Shown piece after piece: positions 1 through 10,442 of a DNA stretch of 64,000 nt. Source of the DNA: CALDUY01 sp046350255. Its GTDB lineage: Bacteria; Planctomycetota; Planctomycetia; Gemmatales; Gemmataceae. The DNA is taken from positions 1 to 64,000 of the forward strand of contig JAXMAV010000013.1 of assembly GCA_046350255.1 (NCBI GenBank), in the 5' to 3' direction. A program made the position numbers and the translations under genes. Position 1 is the stretch's first letter, and every line of letters begins with the position of its first letter. The notes beneath the pieces are model-generated. The model ran no database searches. It worked only from the letters and a program-made list of their open reading frames with translations, and was not told the DNA's origin.

Positions 1-1450
<1,450 letters not shown>

Positions 1451-1503
1451 GTTCTTTTTGCGCATTGGTTATCATTCTTCCGCGTCGCTTCTGAGGATGC
1501 GTC

Positions 1504-2061
1504 ATGGATTCGTCTCGCCGTCAGCGCCTGCTCGATCTCGTTCGGACGCGCGCGTTCTCCTTCGGCGATTTCACCCTCGCCTCGGGCAAGAAAAGCAGCT
1601 ACTACGTCAACTCGAAGAAGATTCTCTTTCACTCCGAATCGATCGCCTTGCTGGCCGAGGCGCTGTATGAGCAAACGAAGGACCTCGACATTCAGGCGGT
1701 GGGAGGGCTCGAGGTCGGGGCCATTCCGCTAGCCACCGCGCTCGTTTTCGAGTACCACCGTCAGGGGCAGGCGATGGAAGGCTTTTTCGTACGCAAACAG
1801 GCGAAGGGGCACGGCAGTCAGGAGCGCATCGACGGCGTGCTGCCAACCGGGGCCCGCGTGGCGATTCTCGATGATGTGTTGACTACCGGCGGCTCGGCTC
1901 AACAGGCGGTCGAGGAAGTTGAGCGAGCCGGCGCCTCTGTCGTGGCCGTTGTCTGTATCGTCGATCGCCTGCAGGGCGCACGCGAACTGTTCGAGAAACG
2001 CTACCTCTATCGGCCGCTCTTCACCATTCGCGACCTGGGCATCGACCCGGCTGCCTCCTGA
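1504..2061 (+). CDS. pyrE: Orotate phosphoribosyltransferase
   Basis: Converts orotate and PRPP to orotidine 5'-monophosphate in pyrimidine synthesis; cytoplasmic. The 185-residue length is typical. The N-terminal half carries the orotate-binding region (FTLASGKKSSYYVNSKK, residues 23-39) and the flexible-loop lysines (RKQAKGHG). The PRPP-binding signature VAILDDVLTTGGSA is at about 119-132. It starts with ATG 45 nt after the 16S terminator and probably has its own promoter or depends on read-through. It is a single gene, since the next gene is on the opposite strand. Confidence 0.96.
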   Translation: MDSSRRQRLLDLVRTRAFSFGDFTLASGKKSSYYVNSKKILFHSESIALLAEALYEQTKDLDIQAVGGLEVGAIPLATALVFEYHRQGQAMEGFFVRKQAKGHGSQERIDGVLPTGARVAILDDVLTTGGSAQQAVEEVERAGASVVAVVCIVDRLQGARELFEKRYLYRPLFTIRDLGIDPAAS

Positions 2062-2073
2062 GGCGAGATCTTC

Positions 2074-2445
2074 TCAGCGGAAGCGATAGGTAAACGTGTC
2101 ATTTCCCGACGTCCCACCTCCGCGCGCCTCCAGGTCCAGTGGGTTGGTCTTGTAACGATTCCACTTTCGGTCGGGCGTTTCTGCCCACAAATTCACCTTG
2201 CTGGCCACCACTAGCTCTCCGTTGAGGGCCAGGTAGGCGCCGTGTCCTGCCGGGAAGGGGAACACGTGCATCTTTCCCGAGGGGTTCACTCGCAGGTAAA
2301 CCATCAGCTTCGTTGAGGTTGTGTTCTCGACGTACAGGTACTTCCCCTTCACGACGGAAACCGGTTGCAACGCCCGGGCCGGGCTCGCCCCTGCCAGCGC
2401 GGCCGCCAGGCACAGACTACCAAGCCAGGTGGGGGAGATCTTCAT
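2074..2445 (-). CDS. Secreted hypothetical protein
   Basis: I do not recognise this protein. The longest frame starts at 2490, but the internal ATG at 2445 begins a normal signal peptide (MKISPTW, hydrophobic core, then an Ala-rich cleavage region near ASPARA), so that start is chosen. The mature part, about 100 residues, is predicted to be mostly beta strand (KYLYVENTTSTKLMVYLRV) and ends in a Gly-rich, aromatic tail. No Cys pairs or catalytic motif are visible. It may be a small periplasmic or envelope protein. It lies downstream of tatD on the same strand, 98 nt away. Confidence 0.7.
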   Translation of the reverse strand: MKISPTWLGSLCLAAALAGASPARALQPVSVVKGKYLYVENTTSTKLMVYLRVNPSGKMHVFPFPAGHGAYLALNGELVVASKVNLWAETPDRKWNRYKTNPLDLEARGGGTSGNDTFTYRFR

Positions 2446-2543
2446 CGGTGGGCTCCGTTGGGTGGGATTGAACGCTGAACGCCACGGCACATTGTTCGAA
2501 CATATCTTCTACTACTACGAGCCAGGTGCTCCACTGTGACGGG

Positions 2544-3329
2544 TCAGGTCGATTCCAGGCCAAACAGGCGCCGGGTATTGGCGAGCATGTCTGGCGCTAA
2601 CCGCTCCAGCGACGTGCCTCGCACCTCGGCCAGGCAACGGGCCGTATGCACCACATGCGCAGGCTCATTGCGTTTGCCACGCCAGGGCACCGGGGCCAGG
2701 TAGGGGCAGTCCGTCTCCACCAGCAGACGATCGAGCGGCACCCGGGCGGCCACGTCGCGGACGTTCTGCGCATTCTTGTAGGTGAGCATCCCGGCGAACG
2801 ACAGGTACAACCCCATCGCGAGGCAGGCCTCGGCTGTTTCCCACGTTCCACAGAACGAGTGCATTACGCCCCGGATGGGCCCTCGCCGACTGTGATGCTC
2901 GCGCAACATCCGGACCACGTCCGCCTCGGCCTCCCGGCAATGAATGACCACGGCGCGGTCGTGAGCGGCTCCCAGCTCGAGATGCCGGGCGAACCATTCC
3001 TCCTGCATGGGGAACGGCGTGGTGTCCCAGTAACGATCCAGGCCGGTCTCGCCGACTCCCACCACGCCAGGTTCACGCGCTAATTGGGTGATGCGATCCC
3101 AGTCATCGGCGGCGGCTACGGGAATCTCGTTGGGATGGACGCCGACGGTGGCATGGGTGCCGCGGAACCGCCGCACCAGCTCCAGGCAACGCGCGCTCGA
3201 CGAGGCGGTGATGCCGACCGCGATTAGCGTGGTGACGCCGGCCTGCTGAGCGCGTTCGACCACGGCGTCCAGGTCGTCGGCAAGCTGGGCGGCATCGAGG
3301 TGGGCATGGGTGTCGCACAGTTCGATCAC
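2544..3329 (-). CDS. tatD: TatD family metal-dependent hydrolase
   Basis: An amidohydrolase-fold TIM barrel of the TatD/YcfH family (metal-dependent nuclease activity in characterised members). Metal and catalytic motifs appear in order: THAHLD (residues 7-12), GVHPNE, GETGLD (around 95), IHCREA, MHSFCG and ETDCPYLAPVP near 205. At 261 residues the length is normal. The start codon is GTG, one base after the TGA of the upstream gene (TGACGTG), so translation is probably coupled. It is the last tightly packed gene of the minus-strand run that begins at nuoH, although its function is not respiratory. Confidence 0.94.
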   Translation of the reverse strand: MIELCDTHAHLDAAQLADDLDAVVERAQQAGVTTLIAVGITASSSARCLELVRRFRGTHATVGVHPNEIPVAAADDWDRITQLAREPGVVGVGETGLDRYWDTTPFPMQEEWFARHLELGAAHDRAVVIHCREAEADVVRMLREHHSRRGPIRGVMHSFCGTWETAEACLAMGLYLSFAGMLTYKNAQNVRDVAARVPLDRLLVETDCPYLAPVPWRGKRNEPAHVVHTARCLAEVRGTSLERLAPDMLANTRRLFGLEST

Positions 3330-3330
3330 G

Positions 3331-3771
3331 TCAGACGCTCGCGGGCGAGGAAGCCGGGACGAGTCTCTCCAGGCCGGCCTGGGTACGTTTCTTCACGGCC
3401 AGCAACCGCTCCACCTCCAGGCGCGAGCCAGCATCGACCAGACGCTCCAGGTCGCCTTGTAGTTGTTCGATGCCGTGCGATTGCGCCTCGATGAGTCGAG
3501 GCAGCAGATAATCCAGCGCCACGAAGTGGATGGTGGTGAAGGCCATCGGATAGGCGCCGATGAAGGGAAGGCCCACGCGTTGGCGGAGCAGGAACTGTCC
3601 CAGGCTAGCTACAGCTGCCCTCTCCTGATGAATCAGTCCCTGCAGGGTGGTTAGCTCCTGGGTTTGCGAGGCCGTTGCCCACGGGAAGGCGTCGCCCACA
3701 TAGAGGAGCAACGACCGGCTCTCGCGGCGGAGGATGGAGGCTAGCACAGCCTGAGAACCCGGATCGATCAC
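3331..3771 (-). CDS. Hypothetical helical protein coupled to nuoN
   Basis: A 146-residue protein not recognised with certainty. A longer reading frame exists upstream, but it lies inside nuoN in another frame. The GTG at 3771 follows the nuoN stop by one base (TAACGTG) and has a strong ribosome site (GGGGGAAA), so it is the start. The sequence looks all-helical: hydrophobic helices around VLASILRRESRSLLLYV and AFTTIHFVALDYLLPRL, then an amphipathic C-terminal region rich in Glu, Arg and Leu. This resembles a four-helix, ferritin-like bundle, but no clear diiron ExxH pattern is seen. Coupling suggests production with complex I, for assembly or by chance of operon order. Confidence 0.75.
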   Translation of the reverse strand: MIDPGSQAVLASILRRESRSLLLYVGDAFPWATASQTQELTTLQGLIHQERAAVASLGQFLLRQRVGLPFIGAYPMAFTTIHFVALDYLLPRLIEAQSHGIEQLQGDLERLVDAGSRLEVERLLAVKKRTQAGLERLVPASSPASV

Positions 3772-3772
3772 G

Positions 3773-5704
3773 TTAATTTCCCCCTGCCTTGCCCTTGGCG
3801 GGCCTGCCTCCGCCGGGAGGTCCCATGCCGGGGCCGCCAGCACCGGGACGCCCTCCACCAGGACCACCAGCACCGGGACGCCCACCACCGGGACCGCCGG
3901 CACCAGGACGGCCACCCCCGGGAGGTCCTCCACCGCCGGGTCCCATGCCGGGGCCGCCAGCGGGTGTGTTGGGGGGATTCTCCGGTGCGATGGAGCGGAC
4001 CACATCGAGACCGGGTTCGATGCGGAATCGAGCCACTGTGCGCTCGGTCCACAGCCCCAGCGGTCCCCACAGGATGCCCAGGCCGAACACCAGGGCGGCC
4101 AGCATGCTGACGAAGACCACAGCACCGGTCGGCTCGACCAGGCGGGGCGGCTCGGTTCCTTCCAGGTCCTCGGCGCGATGGTCGAGGATCATCACCTTCA
4201 GCACCTTCAGGTAGTAGAACGCGCTCAGCACGGTGTTGAGACCCCCGACGATGAGCAGCCCCAGTAGCGTCGCGGCCAGGCCGGGTTCGCCCAGGCGGCG
4301 ATAGGTCGCGGCGTCCTGGTACAGCGCGGCGAAGACCTGGAACTTGGCGGCGAAGCCGACCAGCGGGGGCAGGCCGAGCAACGACAGGAGGAATACCGCC
4401 AGGGCGATCACCATGACCGGGGAACGACGGACGAGGCCACGGAAGTCGGTCAGATCCTCGCTGCGGGCCTGGTTGCGGAGAAAGGCGACGACGGCGAAGG
4501 CGCCGAGGTTCATGAACAGATAGGCGATCAGGTAGAAGAGCATGGCCTCGACGCCGTTGCGCGTCAGCGTGCTCAGAGCCATCAGCATGTACCCGGCGTG
4601 TGCGATGCTCGAATAGGCCAGCAGGCGCTTGAGATTGGTCTGCTGATAGGCGGCCAGGTTACCGAAGGTGGCGGTCAACGCGGCGAAGAAGGCGAGGACC
4701 GGCACCAGGTAACGGATGATGGCCAGGTAGGGCAGCTCGCCGTGCGGGTCGGCGTTCATCAACGGATCGAGCCCGCCCAGGAACATGGATAGGCGGGCCA
4801 GCAGGGCCAGCGCTGCCCCCTTGGAAGCGACCGAGAGAAACCCAGCCACCTCGGCGCTGGCGCCCTCGAAGACGTCGGGGGCCCAGAAGTGGAAGGGGAC
4901 CGAGGCAATCTTGAACGCCACGCCGATCAGCAGAAAGAGCGTCCCCAGGACAACAACCGGGTCGAAGACAACGCCCTCGTGACCCGGCTGGAACGAGGCG
5001 ACGAGCAGGGTGGCGAGTTCGGGCAGGTAACCGGTGCCGAACTTGCCAGCGAGCAGGCTGATGCCATAAAGCATGATGCCGGCTGACCCCGCGCCATAGA
5101 CGACATACTTGAGGGCGGCTTCGCTGGACTGACGACGACCCTTGAGAAAGCCGGACAGGGCATAGCTGGGCAGACTCGCCATCTCCACCGCCAGGAACAC
5201 CATGAGCAGATGTGTCGCCGAGGCCATCAGCGACATGCCCAGCGTGGCCCCCAGCAGCAGGACGTAAAAGTCGGCCGAGTCTTCGCGGTCGGGAATACCC
5301 GTGAGTCGGGTCAGCCAGATGACCAGCAGGCAGAAGGTGAGCAGGAAGACGCGCATGTAGACGGTGAAGAAGTCATAGGTCATCATCCCGCCGAACAGCA
5401 AGGTCTGCTGGTACGACGGCGGTGCATCGAGGCCGAGTGACCGCAGGAGCGTGCCGGTGCTGGAGCGACCCAGGCCCGTACTGGTCAGCAGCGCGTCCAG
5501 GCCGGGGCGTCCCAGTGCTTGCAGGACACTGACCAGCAGAGCGCCCAGCACGACCAGCAGGGCCAGCGCGCCCAGGTGGCTGCGGTCGAAGGTGCGAAAC
5601 AGGCGAGCCACCAGTAGCGCGACAATGCCCAGGCAGAGAATCCCCTCGGGCAGGAAGTCCACCAGGTTGGACTGGAACACGTCGATTTCAATCTTCGGCA
5701 GCAT
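3773..5704 (-). CDS. nuoN: NADH-quinone oxidoreductase subunit N
   Basis: An antiporter-like proton-pumping membrane subunit of complex I, with about 14 hydrophobic segments. The family region is clear: EMASLPSYALSGF (key Glu in TM5), then the conserved Lys-bearing helices (FKIASVPFHFWAPDVFEGA) and the Ser/Ala-rich AYSSIAHAGYML. The ATG at 5704 is chosen; an upstream in-frame start at 5779 would overlap nuoM and adds a charged, non-membrane peptide. The C-terminus is odd: after the last helix comes a roughly 65-residue Gly/Pro/Arg tail built from repeats of GGGRPGAGGPG. The body matches usual NuoN; the tail has no counterpart that I know of. Confidence 0.95.
   Translation of the reverse strand: MLPKIEIDVFQSNLVDFLPEGILCLGIVALLVARLFRTFDRSHLGALALLVVLGALLVSVLQALGRPGLDALLTSTGLGRSSTGTLLRSLGLDAPPSYQQTLLFGGMMTYDFFTVYMRVFLLTFCLLVIWLTRLTGIPDREDSADFYVLLLGATLGMSLMASATHLLMVFLAVEMASLPSYALSGFLKGRRQSSEAALKYVVYGAGSAGIMLYGISLLAGKFGTGYLPELATLLVASFQPGHEGVVFDPVVVLGTLFLLIGVAFKIASVPFHFWAPDVFEGASAEVAGFLSVASKGAALALLARLSMFLGGLDPLMNADPHGELPYLAIIRYLVPVLAFFAALTATFGNLAAYQQTNLKRLLAYSSIAHAGYMLMALSTLTRNGVEAMLFYLIAYLFMNLGAFAVVAFLRNQARSEDLTDFRGLVRRSPVMVIALAVFLLSLLGLPPLVGFAAKFQVFAALYQDAATYRRLGEPGLAATLLGLLIVGGLNTVLSAFYYLKVLKVMILDHRAEDLEGTEPPRLVEPTGAVVFVSMLAALVFGLGILWGPLGLWTERTVARFRIEPGLDVVRSIAPENPPNTPAGGPGMGPGGGGPPGGGRPGAGGPGGGRPGAGGPGGGRPGAGGPGMGPPGGGRPAKGKAGGN
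3800..3962 (-). repeat. Gly/Pro-rich tandem repeat inside nuoN 3' end
   Basis: A short imperfect tandem repeat encodes the C-terminal tail of NuoN, with three GGGRPGAGGPG-like units flanked by GPGMGP motifs. Very high GC and slippage-prone, so unit number may vary between strains or be misassembled. The reading frame stays open through it. Confidence 0.8.
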
Positions 5705-5724
5705 GGAGCGCTTTCTCCGAAGAA

Positions 5725-5739
5725 GAGGGCGGAGCCCTC
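5725..5739 (-). other. Small hairpin between nuoM and nuoN
   Basis: A perfect 6-bp GC-rich stem (GAGGGC/GCCCTC) with a 3-nt loop lies in the 58-nt gap between the nuoM stop and the chosen nuoN start. No T-run follows, so it is not an obvious terminator; it may be an mRNA processing or stability element, or chance in GC-rich DNA. Confidence 0.3.
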
Positions 5740-5762
5740 CCACTCGGCTCCAGGAGTCGGGG

Positions 5763-7715
5763 TCAGGGGCGGAAGCCAACCAGGGTATCTACCAGGTGAG
5801 TCACGGTCGGCTCCATCCAGTTGAGCAGTAACAGCTGAGGCACGACGCCGAGGGCGACGGCCAGGACAACCAGGGGGACAGCACAGCACAGTTCCCAGGC
5901 GGTGATGTCCGGGTAGTTCCGGTAGGCGGAGTTGGTACCCATGAAGACGCGCTGGATCGTCCAGAGGATGTAGGCGGCAGTGATGACCACCGTCAGGGCC
6001 GCCAGGACGGAGAAGGTGATGCCGATCCATTGCTGGCCACCCGGCGCGAACTTCCAGGCGGAAAGCACCACCATCACCTCGCCGATGAAGCCGCACAACC
6101 CGGGCAGCCCCATGGCGGCGAAGAAGATGACCGCGCTGATGCCGCCGTACAGGGGCATGGCCTCGTACAGGCCACGGAAGTTATCAAGGTTGCGATGGTG
6201 GGCACGTTCGTAGATCACGCCGACAAGGAAGAACATGCCCGCCGAGGTGATGCCATGGGCCACCATCTGGAACAGGGCGCCGTTCATGCCCAGGCTCCAG
6301 GCGTTGCTGTTCTCCGGCGAACTCCAGACAGCGATGCCCAGCAACACATAGCCCATGTGGCTGACCGACGAGTAGGCGACGAGCTTCTTGAAGTCGGTCT
6401 GCGCCATCGCCGTCAGCGCCCCGTAGACGATGCTGAACACACCGAAGAAGGCGACCCAGGCGGCCAGCTGCTCGGCGGCCCAGGGGCACACCGGGTAGGC
6501 GATGCGCAGGATACCGTAGCCACCCAGCTTCAACAACACGCCGGCCAGCAACATGCTGATGGGCGTGGGAGCCTCGACGTGGGCGTCGGGCAACCAGGTG
6601 TGGAAGGGGAAGACCGGCACCTTGATGGCGAAGCCGATCAGCAAGAAGAGGAACATGATGTACTGGAACGTGGGCGTGAAGAACCACTCGCTCTTCAGGC
6701 GTTTCTCCACGTCTTCCTCCAGCGCGGTCAGCGCCTTCTGCTGCGCCTGGATCTGCGCGGCCGGAGCCTTCTTCACCTGCAGCTCACGCAACCGGCCCCG
6801 CGCCTGTTCCAGCACGGGAGAGGAACGCACGGCAGCAATCGACTGGCCACTGCCCAGGTACTCCAGCGTCGCCTTGCCGGCCCGGGATAGCACCACCAGG
6901 TCGAAGGTGTTCACCTGCACCTGCTTGAGCGCATCGGCATCGCTGATGCCCTCGATCTGCCGCTTGATCCGCTCGGTTTCGAGCTTGACGATGCCCGGAT
7001 CGACGAAGTCGCGCAGGTTGGTGAAATAGAACCCCAGCAGGGCCACGAGGATGAACACGCTGCCCAGCAAGGTGTAGAGGAAGAACTTGAGGGCAGCGTA
7101 CTCGCGGCGTGGTCCGCCCCAGATGCCGATGAGGAAGAACATCGGCAAGAGGACGACTTCCCAGAAGACGTAGAACAGGAAGAAGTCGAGGGCAACGAAG
7201 CTGCCCAGCACACCCGTCTCCAACACCAGGAACAGGATGCAGTAGCCGCGCACGAACCGTTCGGTGCTCTCGTAGCGCTTGATGTGGAAGCTGGCCAGCA
7301 TCGCCAGGAAGAACAGGAACGCCGACAGCAGGATGAGCGGCATGGAGATGCCATCCACCCCCAGGAAGTAGTCGATGCGGAACCGCTTGATCCACGGATA
7401 GCGTGCGACGAAATCGCCCGAGGAGAACTGCTGCGGATCGCCGGCGATGGCAGCGGCATCCATGGCAGTCGTCCGCGCCCCCAGCGACATGGCGGCGCGC
7501 TCGGTCGGTCCATCGATGAATCCCGCTCGATCGACGACCGTGCTCTTCCACTGGATGAAGACACCAATGGCAATGCCCAGCGTGACGGCGGTGCCGACCA
7601 GCGACCACCAGCACATGGCTGTCTCCGCCCGGCGGGGGAAGATGAGCAGACCCAGGGCGAACAGGCTGGGGGCAAAGACCAGCAGGGTCATCCAGATCAG
7701 GTCGAACTCCGTCAT
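5763..7715 (-). CDS. nuoM: NADH-quinone oxidoreductase subunit M, with soluble insertion
   Basis: Antiporter-like proton-pumping subunit of complex I. The key TM5 Glu is in FWEVVLLPMFF (E186) and the TM7 Lys in IKVPVFPFHTWLPDAH (K365). AYSSVSHMGYVLLG is also conserved. At 650 residues it is about 140 longer than usual NuoM. The extra sequence is a roughly 50-residue soluble loop after TM2 (residues 57-110) and a roughly 105-residue charged, probably coiled-coil insertion between TM6 and the Lys helix (about 237-345, rich in Glu, Lys, Gln, Ala). It sits 57 nt downstream of nuoL and is co-transcribed. Confidence 0.96.
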   Translation of the reverse strand: MTEFDLIWMTLLVFAPSLFALGLLIFPRRAETAMCWWSLVGTAVTLGIAIGVFIQWKSTVVDRAGFIDGPTERAAMSLGARTTAMDAAAIAGDPQQFSSGDFVARYPWIKRFRIDYFLGVDGISMPLILLSAFLFFLAMLASFHIKRYESTERFVRGYCILFLVLETGVLGSFVALDFFLFYVFWEVVLLPMFFLIGIWGGPRREYAALKFFLYTLLGSVFILVALLGFYFTNLRDFVDPGIVKLETERIKRQIEGISDADALKQVQVNTFDLVVLSRAGKATLEYLGSGQSIAAVRSSPVLEQARGRLRELQVKKAPAAQIQAQQKALTALEEDVEKRLKSEWFFTPTFQYIMFLFLLIGFAIKVPVFPFHTWLPDAHVEAPTPISMLLAGVLLKLGGYGILRIAYPVCPWAAEQLAAWVAFFGVFSIVYGALTAMAQTDFKKLVAYSSVSHMGYVLLGIAVWSSPENSNAWSLGMNGALFQMVAHGITSAGMFFLVGVIYERAHHRNLDNFRGLYEAMPLYGGISAVIFFAAMGLPGLCGFIGEVMVVLSAWKFAPGGQQWIGITFSVLAALTVVITAAYILWTIQRVFMGTNSAYRNYPDITAWELCCAVPLVVLAVALGVVPQLLLLNWMEPTVTHLVDTLVGFRP

Positions 7716-7772
7716 GTCGCGTCACACCTCAGTTGCCAGTGCAAGGAGTCGCCTCCCCGACGTGGTCCTCGA

Positions 7773-10439
7773 TCAGCCTCCGCCCGCCACCGCCAGGGCG
7801 ACGAAGTACAACAGCAGCACGGAGCAGAGAACGACCGCCAGGACCAGAAAGAGCACATAGCTACGCACGAACCCCGTCTGAAAGACTCGCAGCCCCGCGC
7901 CGCTGGCCAGGGCGATGCGGCCCACCAGGTTCACCAGCCCATCGATCAGGCTGCTATCGAACCGTCCACCGATCCTGGCCACCTGCACGGTGCCGCGCGC
8001 CGTTCCGTGAATCCATCCGTCGATCCAGGTCAAATCGAACGCCTGGAACGCCCGCGCCACCACCAGGGTCGGCCGGACTAGCAGCACGCTGTACAGCTGA
8101 TCGAAGTACCAGCGGTTCTGCAGGAAGGCATACACCCCGGGGAACTGCTCGCGGGCCTCGTCGGGGTCCAGCGCGCCGCTATAGTAGGTCAGCACGGCGA
8201 AGAGCGTACCCAGGAGCACCGCGAACAAGGCCAGGAAGCCCGCATGATGGTGCAGCTCGTGGGCGGCCTGCCGCGAGTTCTGATGATCCGGTCGGGCGGC
8301 CTCCTTCGGCCATTTTTCGTGATGTTCCTCCACGTGGCCGAAGTCCGCCTTGACCGCATGATGCTGGCTGCTGTGCAGTTGTTGCTCCAGCCAGCTGGCC
8401 CGAGCGTCCCACAGCGGCCAACCCCAGGCGACAGCCACGCTGCACACTGCCAGCACCACCAGCGGCACCGTCATGGTCCAGGGAGCCTCACTGGCGTGCT
8501 CGTGCACGTGCTCGTCGCGGGGCGAACCGGTGAATGCCAGGAACCACATGCGGAACATGTAGAACGTGGTGAGCCCGGCCGTCATCAGGGGCAGCAGGAA
8601 CAGCAATCCATGCTGCGGGTGGATCCACACGAACCCGACCGCCTGCGCCAGGATGGAGTCCTTGCTGTACCAGCCCGAGAAGAACGGAATGCCCGCGATC
8701 GCCAGCACGCCCATCAACATGGTCAGCGCCGTGATCCGCATGCGCGAGAACAGTCCGCCCATGCGCGTCAGATCCTGCTCGTGGTGGCAGTTGTAGATGA
8801 CCGCCCCCGCTCCCAGGAAGAGCAGTGCCTTGAAGAAGGCGTGCGTCACCAGGTGGAACAGACCCGCGGCCCAGCCGCCCACGCCCAGCGCCAGCATCAT
8901 GTAGCCCAGCTGGCTGACCGTGGAGTAGGCCAGCACCTTCTTGATGTCGGTCATCACCAGGGCGATGGAGGCTGCGACGAACAGCGTGATGGCGCCCACG
9001 TAGGCGATCACCAGCAACACCTCGGGGGTGAACAGCGGGTAGCAGCGGCCCACAAGATAGACGCCGGCGGCCACCATGGTGGCGGCGTGGATGAGTGCCG
9101 AAACAGGTGTCGGGCCCTCCATGGCGTCGGGGAGCCAGACCTGCAGCGGAAACTGGGCCGACTTGCCGACGCACCCCAGGAAGATCCCCAGCCCGGCGGC
9201 CACGAGCATCCAGTAAGGCATCCAGGTGTACTGCGTCCGATGCGGCGTCTTGCGCAGCGCCACTGTCTCGCCATGCAAGCTCAGACGGCGAGGCTGGCCG
9301 GACTCGTCGTGCGGAACGATGTCGGCAGTATCGACGTGCGGCCGGCTCGGGAAGAGCAGCAGATCACGGCCATCCTGTCGCAGGAGGAAGTTGGTAGCCC
9401 CCTTCTCCCCGGGGACGGCGTCGCCGCGGACGAGTCGTCCCGCCACGGGCAGGCCGACCGGTTCATGCGAATCATGCAGGGGAGCGCGAACCCGGCCGAA
9501 CATGGCGTCGAAGTTCAGCGTGCCCACGTAGCCGAAGAGGATGATCAGCCCCAGGATGAAGCCGGCATCGCCGATCCGGTTGGTGATGAACGCCTTGTTC
9601 GCGGCGTCCGAGGCACTCTGTCGCTCGTAGTAGAAGCCGATCAGCAGATACGAGCAAACGCCCACCAGCTCCCAGCTGACGAAGACCTGGAAGAGGTTGT
9701 CGGCCAGGAGCAGGTTCAGCATCGAGAAGCAGAACAGCGACAGATACATGAAGAAGCGGCCGAACCGCCCGCGGCGTCGAAGATGCGCGTCATGGTCGCC
9801 CACCTGGTGATCCTCGACGGTGGCGGCGGCCTCGTCGGCCATGTACCCCATCGAGAAAAGATGGATGAGCGTGGCGATGAAGGTGACCATGAGGAACATG
9901 ACACAGCTAAGCGTGTCGATGCTGAAGCCGACATCGAGGTTGGTGCCGAACTCGGTGCCGCGCGGCGCCAGCGGACGCACCGCAACCACACGCCACAACA
10001 GGCCGCGCCACTTCTCGTCGCGCAGCTTGTTCCAGGCGCGTTCCTGGGCGCCGAGGGCATCGTGGGCCGCGTGCACTTCTTCTTCCAGGTTTTCCTTCTC
10101 GGCCTCGGGAGCCTGGCGGGCGGCTTCACGCAGCCGGTCCATCTCGTGTTCACGATGTTCCAGCGCGTGGCGGTACTCGGTGTGATCGAGGTGGTAGAGG
10201 TAGGAGCCGTACGCCACACAGCCGAACGACAGGACCATGGCGGCCAGGGCGACATACGCCGGGATGCGTCCTGGGGTGTCTCCACCGAACAGTTGATAGA
10301 GTCGCTCGCCCAACGTGGCGCGGTAGCGTCGAGCCACACACCAGGCGAACGAGGCCAGGAGAATGAGCGTGAACGAGGCCAGGGGCAGGACCGTGGCCAG
10401 CACGAAGAGCAGTCCGGGGCGCGCGTGAAAATCTGGCAT
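7773..10439 (-). CDS. nuoL: NADH-quinone oxidoreductase subunit L, enlarged
   Basis: Distal antiporter-like subunit of complex I, expected to carry the lateral helix. Conserved parts include SWELVGVCSYLLIGF (key Glu), GKSAQFPLQVWLPDAMEGPTPVSALIHAATMV in pieces around 440, and YSTVSQLGYMMLALG. At 888 residues it is about 270 longer than Escherichia coli NuoL. Extra sequence: a charged coiled-coil-like segment after TM2 (about residues 85-145, rich in Glu, Arg, His, Ala), a roughly 90-residue soluble insert after GTLNFDAMF, and a His-rich loop near the C-terminus (SSQHHAVKADFGHVEEHHEK). The core motifs are intact, so it should be functional. It starts three bases after the nuoK stop. Confidence 0.96.
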   Translation of the reverse strand: MPDFHARPGLLFVLATVLPLASFTLILLASFAWCVARRYRATLGERLYQLFGGDTPGRIPAYVALAAMVLSFGCVAYGSYLYHLDHTEYRHALEHREHEMDRLREAARQAPEAEKENLEEEVHAAHDALGAQERAWNKLRDEKWRGLLWRVVAVRPLAPRGTEFGTNLDVGFSIDTLSCVMFLMVTFIATLIHLFSMGYMADEAAATVEDHQVGDHDAHLRRRGRFGRFFMYLSLFCFSMLNLLLADNLFQVFVSWELVGVCSYLLIGFYYERQSASDAANKAFITNRIGDAGFILGLIILFGYVGTLNFDAMFGRVRAPLHDSHEPVGLPVAGRLVRGDAVPGEKGATNFLLRQDGRDLLLFPSRPHVDTADIVPHDESGQPRRLSLHGETVALRKTPHRTQYTWMPYWMLVAAGLGIFLGCVGKSAQFPLQVWLPDAMEGPTPVSALIHAATMVAAGVYLVGRCYPLFTPEVLLVIAYVGAITLFVAASIALVMTDIKKVLAYSTVSQLGYMMLALGVGGWAAGLFHLVTHAFFKALLFLGAGAVIYNCHHEQDLTRMGGLFSRMRITALTMLMGVLAIAGIPFFSGWYSKDSILAQAVGFVWIHPQHGLLFLLPLMTAGLTTFYMFRMWFLAFTGSPRDEHVHEHASEAPWTMTVPLVVLAVCSVAVAWGWPLWDARASWLEQQLHSSQHHAVKADFGHVEEHHEKWPKEAARPDHQNSRQAAHELHHHAGFLALFAVLLGTLFAVLTYYSGALDPDEAREQFPGVYAFLQNRWYFDQLYSVLLVRPTLVVARAFQAFDLTWIDGWIHGTARGTVQVARIGGRFDSSLIDGLVNLVGRIALASGAGLRVFQTGFVRSYVLFLVLAVVLCSVLLLYFVALAVAGGG

Positions 10440-10442
10440 CGG

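Noticed and set aside
3100..3330. Start of tatD at an ATG further inside the gene
   Set aside because: The GTG at 3329 keeps the conserved THAHLD metal motif seven residues in.
3790..4125. Pro-rich proteins in other frames over the nuoN tail repeat
   Set aside because: All three frames stay open because of the repeat; only the NuoN frame continues a real protein.
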